Below are positions 22,806 through 33,898 of a stretch of 64,000 nucleotides of DNA, piece by piece. A model generated the notes under the pieces. It saw nothing but the letters and a program-made list of their open reading frames with translations, did no database searches and had not been told where the DNA came from. The stretch is from Aegilops tauschii subsp. strangulata (taxonomy: Eukaryota > Streptophyta > Magnoliopsida > Poales > Poaceae): positions 216,957,622-217,021,621 of the forward strand of contig NC_053039.3 of the NCBI RefSeq assembly GCF_002575655.3, written 5' to 3'. Both the position numbers and the translations under genes were made by a program. Position 1 is the stretch's first letter. The number at the start of each line of letters is the position of its first letter.

Positions 22806-25307
22806 ATGACCACATGTGGTGGTGTGCTGGAGGAGTACCTGCATTTCCTGTGCTCATATATTACAAAATCATACAGAAATCTAATTTTGTTTGCCATGCA
22901 ATGTTGTAGAGCTATCATATGTCTCCTGTCATTTATTTTTCAGCCACCTGCTATCTGCTACTTTTACAGTGCACTAGTTCTGCATACACTTCACCCATAC
23001 TCTCACTATTGTGTTTTTATGAAAGGGTATTTCAGAGTCTGCCTCGAGAGAAGCAGAAAAGAAAAAAGAGAAGTTGCTCCAGCTTTCTACGCTGGTAAGC
23101 ACGACATGGTACAATGCTATAAAGGTTGCAGTGTCAGCAGATGGAGACGGTAAACGTAGCTCTGGAGTTGATGACCTCGGTCGCAATGAACCACCATCCC
23201 AGGTGCTTGCTTTAACTTCGCGGTGTCATATGTGGTTGCATGTTCCATATGGTGTCTAGCTTCTATTCGAAAGGCCGAATTCGGTCTTTATTAAGATAAG
23301 GAAAGATATTTTTACATGAACCACCATCCCGTGAGCACCAGAAGACAAATAGCTATTCAGGGCACTGGTCGAGCCAGTGACAAGCCCAGCAAAGACAGGC
23401 ATCACCTGGAAGCCAACTAAAAAGCCGCGATGGTGGCGAAGCAGCCCGCCTCCCACCAGGCTCTCAGGTCCTAGATGATCATGCTCACCACTCCAGCCGG
23501 ATGTCTAGCTTGTATTGCTTCCAATTTGGTTAAATTGCATCTGCTTAGCTTACACATTATACCATTGAATATGACATGCCTTTCTGTTTTTGGTACATAT
23601 TAGTACATCTGTGTATTAAGCATGTTCTTACATCAAACTAATGTTCTTGTGTATCCCTCATCAATCACTTATGATGAGGCAGTCAGGCAAGTGGACTACT
23701 CCTCATTTAAAGAATGCAGCGTCAGCCTCCTGACATGATTCTCAAGAAACAGCAAGGCTAGATGAAGATAGTGAACGTAGCTCTGTTGTTTATTACCGCA
23801 TTTCCCCTACACTAGCATCGGAGGTGCTTGCTCTAACTTGGTAGCGTGATATGTGGTTGCATGTTGCATATGGTGTCTAGATTGTAATTCTTCCAATCTG
23901 GTTAAACTGCATGTGCTATTCTGCTTAGCTTATACATTATACCTGTTAATGTGACATGCCTTCCTGTATTTAGTACATAGTACATCTATCTATTAAGCAT
24001 GTCCTTACATAAAACTATTGTTCTTTTTGTATCCTGCATCAATCAATATGATGAGACACCTTTAGTATATGCAGTGCGATATTAGTTGCATCTTTCATAT
24101 GATTTATAGCATGCGTTGCTTCTAATTTGTTGAAATTCCATTTATGATGGGACGCTTTTAACTTGGCAGAGTCATATTGGTTGCATCTTTCATGTGGTGT
24201 CTAGCTTGCATTGCTTCTTATTTGTTGGAATGGTTTCTGCTTAGTTTACACAAACAGTTGTGAACATGCCATGACGTCCTGTTTTTCGTACATATTCCAT
24301 CTTGGTATCATGTGTTTGCCTTACATCATAGTGATTGTCAGTATCATGCATGAATGAGTTTTGAAGAGAGAATTTTATTGCTTTTTCTTGTCGGTTTTAC
24401 TTGACAATTCAAAATCAATAAAGCGGAAGGAAGTTAGCAAGGCAGCGGATAAAGGTTCTCCTTCCAAACGGAGGGCCTCTACAGTTTCTACTCCTCCATC
24501 CCCCCAAGATGATTTCCAAGACAACACATGCATAGACACTCAACGTAGCTGTGTTTATGATGAGCACCTCTCCCCTAGTGCACCATCACCGGTGCTCCCT
24601 CTAACTTGGCACTGTTATATGTGGTTGCATGTTATGTGTGATGTCTAGCTTGTGTTGCTTCTAATTTTGTTGAATTCCATCTGCTTAATTTACACATTAT
24701 ACTTGAATAAGACACGTGTTCCTGTTTCTAGAACATACAATATCTGTCTATCACACCATGTTCTTACATCAAATTACTACTATTGTGTAACCTGCAACAA
24801 TCACTTATCATAAGACACGTTTGACTTCGGAGTGTGATATAGGTTACATCTCGCATTCTTTTCTAGCTTGTACTACTAATTTGTTGAAATGGCACTTATG
24901 ACAAGACAATTTTAACTTGGTAGAGTGATATTCGTTGCATCTTTCATATGGTGTCTAGCTTTCATTGCTTCTAATTTGTTAAAATGCCTTCTCCTTAGTT
25001 TACACATCATAAGCTGTGAATATGCAATGGCACTAATGACGAGAGACCTCTAACTTGGTAGTGTGATGTTGTTTGCATCTTGCATATGATTTATTTCTTG
25101 TACTGATTCACATTTGTTTAAACGCCATTTATGATGAGACACTGTTAACTTGGCAGAGTGATATTTGTAGCATCTTTCATATGGTGTCTACCTTCCATTG
25201 CATTGCTTCTAATTTAGTGAAATGTCTTCTACTTAGTTTACACATCATAGTTCTGGTTATCTCTTCCGTCCTGTTTTTCGTACATATTACATCCTCCTAT
25301 CATGTGG
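22806..25307 (+). repeat. Modular exon-intron array of a CACTA-type gene
   Basis: A module recurs: a short coding stretch, a splice donor, then an intron-like sequence with AACTTGG, TATGTGGTTGCATGTT, GGTGTCTAGCTTG, GCTTCTAATTTG, TTACACATTATA and TACATATTA phrases. Donors follow coding stretches at 23203 (GTGCTTGC), 23824 (GTGCTTGC) and 24592 (GTGCTCCC). Extra intron-only copies lie at about 24070-24300 and 24810-25300. The coding stretch near 24400-24591 is Lys/Ser rich and has the same upstream phrase (TTTTTCTTGTCG, ACTTGAC) as exon 1 at 25403. The array therefore appears to be earlier duplicates of that exon with its flanking introns. Confidence 0.55.
23263..23501 (-). mobile_element. Small insertion, probable LINE 3'-end fragment
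   Basis: A 239 bp segment interrupts the module phrase GTGTCTAGCTTGTATTGC and is flanked by a 10 bp direct repeat, TGTCTAGCTT (23253-23262 and 23502-23511). Read on the minus strand it ends with TTATCTTAATAAAGACCGAAT, which resembles 3' tails of grass LINEs, although no long poly-A is present. The duplication length fits target-primed insertion. A SINE or processed fragment is the alternative. Confidence 0.55.
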
Positions 25308-25926
25308 TTGTCTAACATCAAAGTTCAGCTCGTCTGTATCACGCATCAATTTGTTCTGAAGAACTAAATTGTTATTCGTTTTTCTTGTCGACTTGACTTA
25401 ACATGGCACAGAGAAAGAGGAAGAAACACAGAATGGCAGGGAATGGGAACCGGAAGAATCCTGCAGATTCTGCTGGTACTGATGGTGCAATAGAAGGTCA
25501 AAGTCCAGCGGAAAATTCTACAAACATGGTATCACATGCTACACGAGCTGCAGAAAAAGCCAAATAGAAACAAATAGCTGCCACCAAACAAGCAGAGACA
25601 GCCCTAGTTCTTGCAACACCTTCCACAGTACTACCAGCTGCATGAGTTACTCGTGCGTCAACTGAGCTAGCAGCACGTTTCCAAGCTCCCTTGCCACCTG
25701 ACACTACTTCCCAAGCACTCTCGAGACAAGACGGGTTGGCAAGATCAGATGAACCTTGTGAGCTTCAACAGCAAGAAGGTAGTTGCTGGAGTCAAGTTAC
25801 AGTTGCATGCTTCTTTATATGTAGTCTCACAGTTTGATGTACACTAACACTTCCTATGTTCGTTGTTGGACTAGCGCCTAGGCGCAAGAGGAAACAAACA
25901 TCAGGGATAATGCTCGATAGGTTAAC

Positions 25927-28900
25927 TGTGGGGACCCCGACTCATAAGTCGTGATCACCGAATGCACGTGTACAGTGATCCCAGAGATCAATGCTCACTG
26001 AACACACAGAAGCTGAATAACAAGAGTCTTACATCCATACATACCGTCTTACACAAATTATGACCATTATGGTCGAGTCTTACATAGGTAAAGCCACAAG
26101 GGCTGAGTACCAAATAAACTTAAGCAGCGGAAATCTTCGTCGATAAGTAGAACCCATGCCATCTGCCTTAACCCTACAGGCATTCTGACTGGGAAACGTC
26201 CTAGTTCGCATGTTCAACTCCAAAGAACTCTTCTTTGAACTCCTGTTCTTCCATGCCTGGCCAATTAAATAACCAGTGGCAAGCCAATGAGTACTTTGAA
26301 TGTACTCGCAAGCAATCCATGATTGGAACAAGGCACAACAATGCAATGATATAGCACTAAGTAGGTAGTCTGCAGAAGCTAGTTTTGAGTGCAATGACAT
26401 GATCTATCAACATGTAAAGTATGCATCATAGGAGTTCAGATATCCATATGAACAAGTTACAGATCAACATAAGCGGAGTTGGACACCAATCCAACTTGAT
26501 CATCGTGTCAAGCCATCTGACTTAACCCAATTAGTTTTATCAACACACACACGGTTGTAAAAACTCTGGACATAGTTTAAGCAGCACCGCCCAACTGTCC
26601 TTGACCGTGGACACGGCTATTCGAATAGTTTTACACTCTGCAGAGGTTGCACACTTTACCCACAAGATCCGGGGAACTTCCGTGTCATCCACGACCCGCG
26701 GTACCTCAAGTACCCGGGGTAAGCACCCGATCACTATCTTTCCCTAGACGACACGAACATGGAGTCCACTCGATTGGTAGTAACCCCCGTGCCCAACATT
26801 TCACATCTTAAAATTGTGGAGCCTCGCTCCCATATTTATCATTTACCACGGGGTACCAACGGTGTGTCCGGTGCCCTGTGAAAACAGTCATGGCCGCCCT
26901 ACCTGGCACGACCCCGTCCCGAGAGAGCGCAACAACTACTCTCCTATCACCAGTAATGCGGGCTCCAAGTTAGTATCGGCCTAGGTAATCAATAATGCCC
27001 TTTCCCATATAAGGGTAGAGTGGTTGCGCATGTAAGGTTGGGACAGTCGACAAATCTTAAATCTAATCCGTTTTCGAAAACCACACACACACTTGCCTCG
27101 GTACACCACTTCGTCATCAAGTGGTTACCCATCTCATTATCTCCCTCGGGCATAAGTGGCACCCGACGGGGTTTTCCAAAAAGTCCTTTGAAAATACTTT
27201 GCCTCCATCACCATGCATATTCCCGTCCCTTTTTGCGTAGCAACTACTTTAGCATCCTATCTACTCCCACCGGCATAACCCTCATAAGGAGGTAGGGTCA
27301 TGCACCATGCAAGTATCAACGAGGAAGTAACAGTGGCAAACCACCCCATGTGGTCACCTCATCATCATGTCTCCGATGCAAGCAATAAAAGTGCTATATG
27401 ACATGCATAAAAAGGGTTTCATAGACATGGTCAAAGGGCTGCTTGCCTGGTTCATCAGAGTCTTGAAATCTTCTGATCCTTCTCCAAATACTCCGTCTAC
27501 TTCGTCAACTAACGTCGGAAACAATCACAATAAGCAACACAACAAGGCAAAATAAAAGTGCTCTAAAAATATTAATTTGACTTTTCTAGGACATCACTGG
27601 TTATATGAAAAATAACCAGACTGGTTTCATTGGAATTGGGCCAGTGGATATTTCTAAACATTTTGATATGATGGAATCAAGGGGTTTATGGATTTGCAAG
27701 AAGTGTACAGAAATATATTTTTGAAAAATGAGCAAAGTCACCCATTTAACAAATAATGATTTTAGAAGCATCTAGGAATTGGTTTCACTGGATTTGGAGT
27801 TCAAATTATTTCTCTATGAATTTGCAAAGTTGGCTATACATGAAGAAATAGACCATTATTTGAAGTGGTACAGAAAGTATTAGTAAAAATGTTCAAAAAC
27901 TAAGTTTTGAACTTATAAACATCTAGGAATTTGAATTATGGAATTTGGATAAAAAATGGGCTCTCTGTGATTTTCTAAAGTTTATCACAGAAATGGAAAA
28001 ACAAGATTTGATAAATGTTTGTGAAGAAAAAGTCTCTGGAAAAATGTGCATGTTGCACCAACAGGTAGATCATGATTTATGGAGTCACTAGAAATTTGAA
28101 TCATCAAATTTGGAGTTAATTTGAATTATTTATGGATTTGACAAATTGTGCAGAAAAGAAAAAAGGAGAAGCTTTTTTCCCAAACGGGCCAGATCTGGGC
28201 GGCAACCGCGCGCACTGAGCGCGGAATAGCAAGTGGGCTGGCCCAGCGGTTCGGCTGCATGGGCATAGGAGGTGACGTCGATGGCGCCTGCCCGGAATAC
28301 GTCTTGGCCGCGGGGAGACGGCTCCGAAGAAGTCGTGTCCACTTATCCCACGGGCCCGGCCCTCAGGGTCGCCGACACGCGGGGCCCACCTGTCGGGTTC
28401 ATCCCCAACCTCCCGCTCGAACAGAGCAGAGGCAGGGGCGGTGTCGACGGCGGCTTGCCGGCGCTACAGGCCACCGTTTTCGATGAGCTGGCCACCGGCG
28501 TGCTCAGGGGACCCGGCCGAGTCCAACCGTGGGGTGCACGGTCGCCCAGGGGCACCGGGTCGAGCAGGGCACTGGCCGCGGCGGACGAGGCTGACGGTGA
28601 GGTTGGGGCACGGTGTTGCGGCCACGGAGAAGAAGAAATGGAGTCCGGGAGAGGGCTGTGGGGAAGTGGGTGATGCTCTGGTGCAGGTAGGAGGGGGAGA
28701 GGAGCACCGGAGAGCTCGAATTTGAGCGATGGCTGGTGGCAAGGTTTCTGGCCATGGAGGTGAATGGGGGCACTAGAGGAGGAATGGGTTGGCCTGGGGA
28801 GCGTACGGGAGAGAGAGAGCCAAAGGAGTCGAGAGGGGGCTCGGGGTGGCCTTTTATGGCGGGGCGATGGTGCACCGTGGACGAGTGCGCCGGCGAGGTC

Positions 28901-30743
28901 GTTGCCGTTGCTAGGGGTCACGGGGGCTCGTGTGTGCGTGTCCGGGGCGTTGTAGAGATGGTCTACAGCCGGGGGAAGGGAGAGAAGGACCGGGGAAGTG
29001 GCAGAGCGTCGCGCGTGTGGGCTCGCCCATTGGGGCTCTCGGGCGGCTCTAGCGCGCGTGCGAGGGGGTAGCAGGAGGGAGGAGGAGGAGGGGGACCAGG
29101 CCGTGGCGTGTCGCGAACGCCGAGGCGCGTCAACTGGCGCGCTTGGGCGGCCCGAGTTGGATGGTAGCGCGGCGTCAATGGTCGAGTGCTCTGCCAGACG
29201 CTCCAGAGCGCGCAAATGGCCGGCATCCGCGGCTTTTCCGCGCGCACTCACGCGTCCACTTGTGTCAAAGGCATGCAGGAGGAATAAACAAGGAGGGAGG
29301 AGGCCTTGGATGCTCTGAAACTTGCCAGGAGTGAGAGAGAGGTGAGAAAATGGGAGGAAAGATGCTGTCCAGAGAGGGAAAAAGGGCTTTTCACCCCCTT
29401 CATCATGGCTTCTCGGGCAGGGAAAGATGCAGGGGGTTAGAGGAGTATCACATGAGGCTGTGGTACGAATTTAGACTCAAGGAGATTAGTGGAAATGGCC
29501 AAAACATGCATTTTAAGTTTCTGCCAGAAGGTGTTTGATGTAGGTTTGGGCAAGCAAATGGACTTCCCTTGTCATGAGGCTTGACAGGGTCAAAAGGTAT
29601 GAGAAAATAAGAGGTTCCACCAAGATTGAGTTCATTTGGGCAAAGTAGCCAATGTAACTTTTGTAAACCCTAGAAATCAACAGAAATGGACTTTCCAAGA
29701 TTTAGTCATGCAAAGCTATTCTCCTTGATGCACCACTTGGTGTAGTGTCATTATTTGAGGTTCTGAACATGTCCACAAAAGTTGAGATCCAAAGGAGAAA
29801 GTTGCCAATGTAGAGTTGTTCAAATTTGGTTCTGGACAGGAAGGGTTTTGGGGCACTTTGATCAAGATAACATTTTCTCCAACTTGTGCCATTTGGTCTA
29901 GATGAAGAAATAGACCATTTGAGCATGTTCACAAGATTTGAGAACATTTGGACATGTTTGGCAATGTATAGTTGCTCAAACTTCAAAATGGACAGAAATG
30001 GTTTTGAGGGGATTAGATGATGTTATATTGTTCTCCAAGACATGAGACTTGCAAAGGTCACCCAATTGGGCATTTGTGACATGATGGAATTTTCTTGGAT
30101 TTTTATGAAAATATTTCCTGTAGAAATATTTCAAATCCTTGAAATGGGCAGAAATGGTTTTGGGAGGTTTTGTCCAATATTTGAACATGACCATGTGCTG
30201 AAACTCTTATATATGGAAAATATATGTCCACTGAGTTTCCCTGATTTTTCTCAAATATTTCTGAAGCTTTAAAATAATTTTAACCTATTAAAGACCATTT
30301 CTGGACTTAAGGAAAAGCCTTTAAATAAAATAGGAAAATAACTTTTAAAATTATATTTTTGTGGTTACTGGGTGTCCTATATCTAATAGGAGTCAAATAT
30401 ATTTTTGTAAAGATTTTTACTGCCCTTAATTAAGTACTTGCGGTGCAAATCTCAATTCAGGGGTTTTTGGAAAAGTAATTTTTGAAAATACTATTTGGCC
30501 AAATTATTTTTGTAAGAAATTATTTTTATGTCCTATACACATGGCATGATCATTGGGAAAGGTTTTGGATCAAGGAGAAGGAGTATAAGAGTTGGAGGAT
30601 TTATTTGATTTTTAGAGCACTTGCAACCAACACACACAAAATCAAATCAAGCAAGGTCCAAAGAACTCAAAAGTTTTTGTCAAACCACAATTTACCATGA
30701 TTTATTAGCTTAAGTGTTGTGGCATGAAAATCAGGGTGTGACA
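25927..30743 (-). mobile_element. Solo LTR, 4.8 kb, in exon 2 of copy A
   Basis: Boundaries TGTGGGGACC and GGGTGTGACA are flanked by TTAAC on both sides (25922-25926 and 30744-30748); copy B has a single uninterrupted TTAAC at this place. No internal domain, PBS or coding region is found, so it is a solo LTR. It is placed on the minus strand because it shares a block in the same orientation with the minus-strand LTR at 40135-44379. A GC-rich zone (28190-29290) and a TATA-like CCATAAAAGG on the minus strand (28850-28859) fit a promoter. Very long LTRs occur in some grass gypsy families; I do not assign one. Confidence 0.85.
28850..28859 (-). promoter_or_regulatory. TATA-like box of solo LTR
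   Basis: CCATAAAAGG on the minus strand, embedded in GC-rich LTR sequence. It is about 1.9 kb from the LTR's own 5' end (30743). Confidence 0.4.
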
Positions 30744-32929
30744 TTAACTAAATCTAGAGGAGGAAGAATGGAGATCCGTTTTGAGGTAGGTTTAAAAAGG
30801 CCACGTGATGCTACAGAGTCAGCCAAGATAGTATCAGAGGCAGCGGTTGCCGTTAGGTGTCATGTACGTATCCTCCCAACATGGATTCAGTACAGGAATG
30901 ACAAAGACGAAACCCAGTTCAACACCTTCCTCGACCATTTATCTGTAAGTATGGTTATGTATGTAAACTACTAATATTGTCTTGCTCTGTCCCATACTTT
31001 CTAGGTTGCTGATAATGAGACTCCCATAATTTTCAACAGATGAGGTTCAAGTTGGATAGCCAAAATGATGCAACCAGACAAGCTTGCACCCTTGTTTGGA
31101 AGTCTGCTCTGCGCCAGTATCGGTATAACTTGAGGAAAACTCACTTTGAAGGCAAGGCTAATAGTGAACTTTCCCAAACATCTCCAGTGGAAAATATATC
31201 AGATGAAGACTGGAGGGGCCTCGTTAAACACTGGTCTGATCCGAAGTATCAGGTACATTATATATATGTGATCAGATCACATGTTGAAGTCCTATTTACG
31301 CATGTGCCACACGAATCTATCTTCTTGTAGGTGAACTGTTCAAAGAACAAGGCCAACCGTATGAAAGTGAAATTCCAACAGACGACGTGATCTCGTAGCT
31401 ATATTGCACACCGCGAGACTCTTGTAATTAGCTGCTGTTTCACTCTTTTCGCTGTACCATATTATCAGATCTATATTGACTTGTTCCAAATGCAGAGGAA
31501 AGCCCGCAAGGACCAAAAAGTACCTGAACCAAATGTTGTGGAAATCTTCAAGGACTGGCACACCATCAAGAAGAAGGGCATGACTACACCAGTCAAAGCC
31601 GCTGTTGTAAGTCCTTAATCCTCATGCCTTTTAACTACTATTTACTCTGACTTGTGCCTTGAACTGCATGGTTTGCAACCAATGTCTATTACTCTTTTCA
31701 ATTTTATACACAATTGTCTTAGCGTATCATTGCACCTTACAAGGTTTAATAGAGAGGAGTGATGTTCCTTTGATCTTGACCTGTAATCTAATTCCGTGCT
31801 GGACTTGCCCACACAACGTTACAATTGCATGTTTGTCTGTTCTCAGTTGTTTTGTGATATGAATGGTGTCATACTATGCTTACCGTATTATAAACTTCGT
31901 CTCTTTATCCTTAGCCCTCAATACAATGTGAAGAAATAGACAATACATTAGCGATGGTACATGGTCATATGTTTGGAACCTGGTTTTATTATGTACTTTG
32001 CAATAAAATACAACTAATATTTTACATGGGTTCACCAGAATAAGTTTTGTATATAGACCAAAGCTATTTTGTTTGGTTTTGTTGCCTCCTTAATATCTTC
32101 TGTTCTGGTACTACTAATGTAAAACCTCAACTTTTCAGCGAGCTATGGAAAAAATGGTGGAACCACAACCTTCTGAAGGTGGCGAGTCAACTATAACCGC
32201 AATGTCAGCTCTTCCTGCAGTGGGTCAGTACCTGTCCACTAACAGTGCCAAAAGCACGTTCCTGCGTAAAACTGGGTTGGTTGTTAAGGCAATCTCGTCC
32301 AAACTGCCTCATGATCAAGATATGCAAGCTCAAAACAATGTTGTATCTGCGCTCCAGACACAAGTCCATTCCCTAACAGAGACCCTTTGTGAAACAAGGA
32401 GAGACATTGTTCGATGTTGTCAAGATATGCATGGTTTTGAAACCAGACTATCAGACATTTGATATGTTGTTCAGGAGCCTAGGAGAACTGAAGGCGAAGG
32501 TTATGGTGCTCCATCGGACAATACAGCATGAAAACGTAACAGTCAGGTCAAATGAACTGAGCTTCTGAAGTTCTGGTGGTGCGTTTATCTGCTAGACTGT
32601 TAACTTTTATGCCAACCTTCCTTTTGTTTTATAGTTGTCATTTGTTTTGGTGCGATACAAAATTTGTTCTTAACGTGCAGCCACCGGCTGAAGAAAACAG
32701 CAAGCCATTTTTGTATAGTGTAGGGTGTTCCCTATATTTGCACTGGTGGCGAACTTTGATGCCCAGTGGATGTAATATGTGTAATAGCCGTGATAGCCTA
32801 GCGTAAGTTGCTTGCTTATTTATTTCCTTATTGTCTTGTTTATTTGTTTTCTTGTAGTCAGTGCAGTTCTTTTTCCGCGGTTTGCTAGTGGCCGCAATAA
32901 CCTATTTTTTAAAACTAGGCCACAATAAC

Positions 32930-33780
32930 CATGGGCTACATATTTATTGTAGTTAACATGGGCCTCCTACGGGCCGTAGAAACAATGGGCATTCTAAGGG
33001 CCGTAGAAACAATGGGCCTTCTACGGGGCATAGAAACAATGGGCCTTATACAGGCCGTAGACACAATGGGCCTTCTACGGGCCGTATGATCGGTTGGGCA
33101 AACATGGGCCAATAACACACCACATTATGGTCGTAAATGGGCTAGAGTTGAAATCGTCCGTTCATGGGCCGACCATAACGGGCCGTCGTTAATCGGCCGT
33201 ATTTGATGACGCTATGAAAACGACCCAACGTATTAACGGGCCGACTGTAACCACGGGCCGAATTTGGCCCACAAGCAGAAAATGACAGTGACGGGCCGTA
33301 AGTAAACAAATGCTGGAAATGAGCCCAAGAATAAATGGGCACTGAGAAGGCCGAAAGATAACATGGGCTGGAAACGGCCCAACGGAATAATGGGCCGTTA
33401 ATGGGTATAAGGTGATACACTGTTCATTACGGGCCAGTTTCACCACGTGCCGTTAATGGGTATAAAGTGATACACTGTTCATTACGGGCCAGATTTACCA
33501 TGGGCCGTTAATGGGCCGAGAGTTACTAAGGGCCTCATATGGGCCAAAAGACATCATGGGCCATACATGGGCCAGAAGTTCAAACGGGCTGGAATTATAT
33601 TGGACGGCCCAGATGACGCTACTGGGCCTAATTCGGATAGGCTGCAAATGGGCTATATGCGAACAGGCCGTTAACAGGCTTGTCGTGGGCCGGCCCGCCA
33701 CCTTTTAACCAAGTCAAACGGGCCGGCCTTTTCACAGGAATGGGCCTCTGCTGGGCCGTGCCACGTGTCGACGTATCATA
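32930..33780. repeat. GGGCC-rich subterminal array in unit A
   Basis: TGGGCC and GGGCCGT motifs recur every few tens of bases. They include a tight tandem run near 32955-33090 with a period of about 33 bp (GGGCCGTAGAAACAATGGGCC type). Clustered short motifs near the ends are typical of CACTA elements, where they bind the TnpA-type protein. Confidence 0.75.
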
Positions 33781-33898
33781 GGCGCTTTGGGTCCAATGAG
33801 TGGTTGTCTAACATCAAAGTTCAGCTCGTCTGTATCACGCATCAATTTGTTCTGAAGAACTAAATTGTTATTTGTTTTCCTTGTCGGCTTGACTTAAC

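Larger units (their letters stand above)
25403..32531 (+). pseudogene. CACTA Transposase_24-like gene, copy A, broken
   Basis: Six exons by comparison with copy B and consensus splice sites: 25403-25778, 25875-30944 (interrupted by a solo LTR at 25927-30743), 31040-31252, 31331-31423, 31469-31606 and 32139-32531. The middle exons resemble the plant Ptta/En/Spm transposase family (Pfam Transposase_24). There is a W-containing LxxYRYNLRK segment, then W..L..HW, then SKNKANR and a TTGSRSY-type motif, here broken. In-frame stops: TAG at 25565, TGA at 25643, TGA at 31388 and TGA at 32460. Three correspond to sense codons CAG, CGA and GGA in copy B, the last to TGC. The family encodes the accessory DNA-binding TnpA-like protein of CACTA elements rather than the catalytic DDE enzyme (family knowledge). 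Clearly non-functional. Confidence 0.75.
25308..33803 (+). repeat. Tandem duplication, unit A (8.5 kb, 3.7 kb without insertion)
   Basis: Starts TTGTCTAACATCAAAG just after GTGG at 25304-25307. It ends with CCAATGAGTGG at 33803, where the sequence jumps back to TTGTCTAACATCAAAG. It holds one copy of the six-exon gene and one GGGCC-rich array. Removing the 4,817 bp solo LTR and one 5 bp target copy leaves about 3,674 bp, close to unit B. Confidence 0.88.

Noticed and set aside
28343..29251. 302-codon minus-strand ORF
   Set aside because: Lies inside the GC-rich part of a solo LTR, overlaps long ORFs on the other strand, and is Pro/Ser/Arg-rich without motifs. A compositional artefact.
32936..33118. 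Repetitive RRRPIVSTA peptide ORFs (also 36768-36950)
   Set aside because: Translation of the GGGCC subterminal tandem repeat on the opposite strand to the gene.
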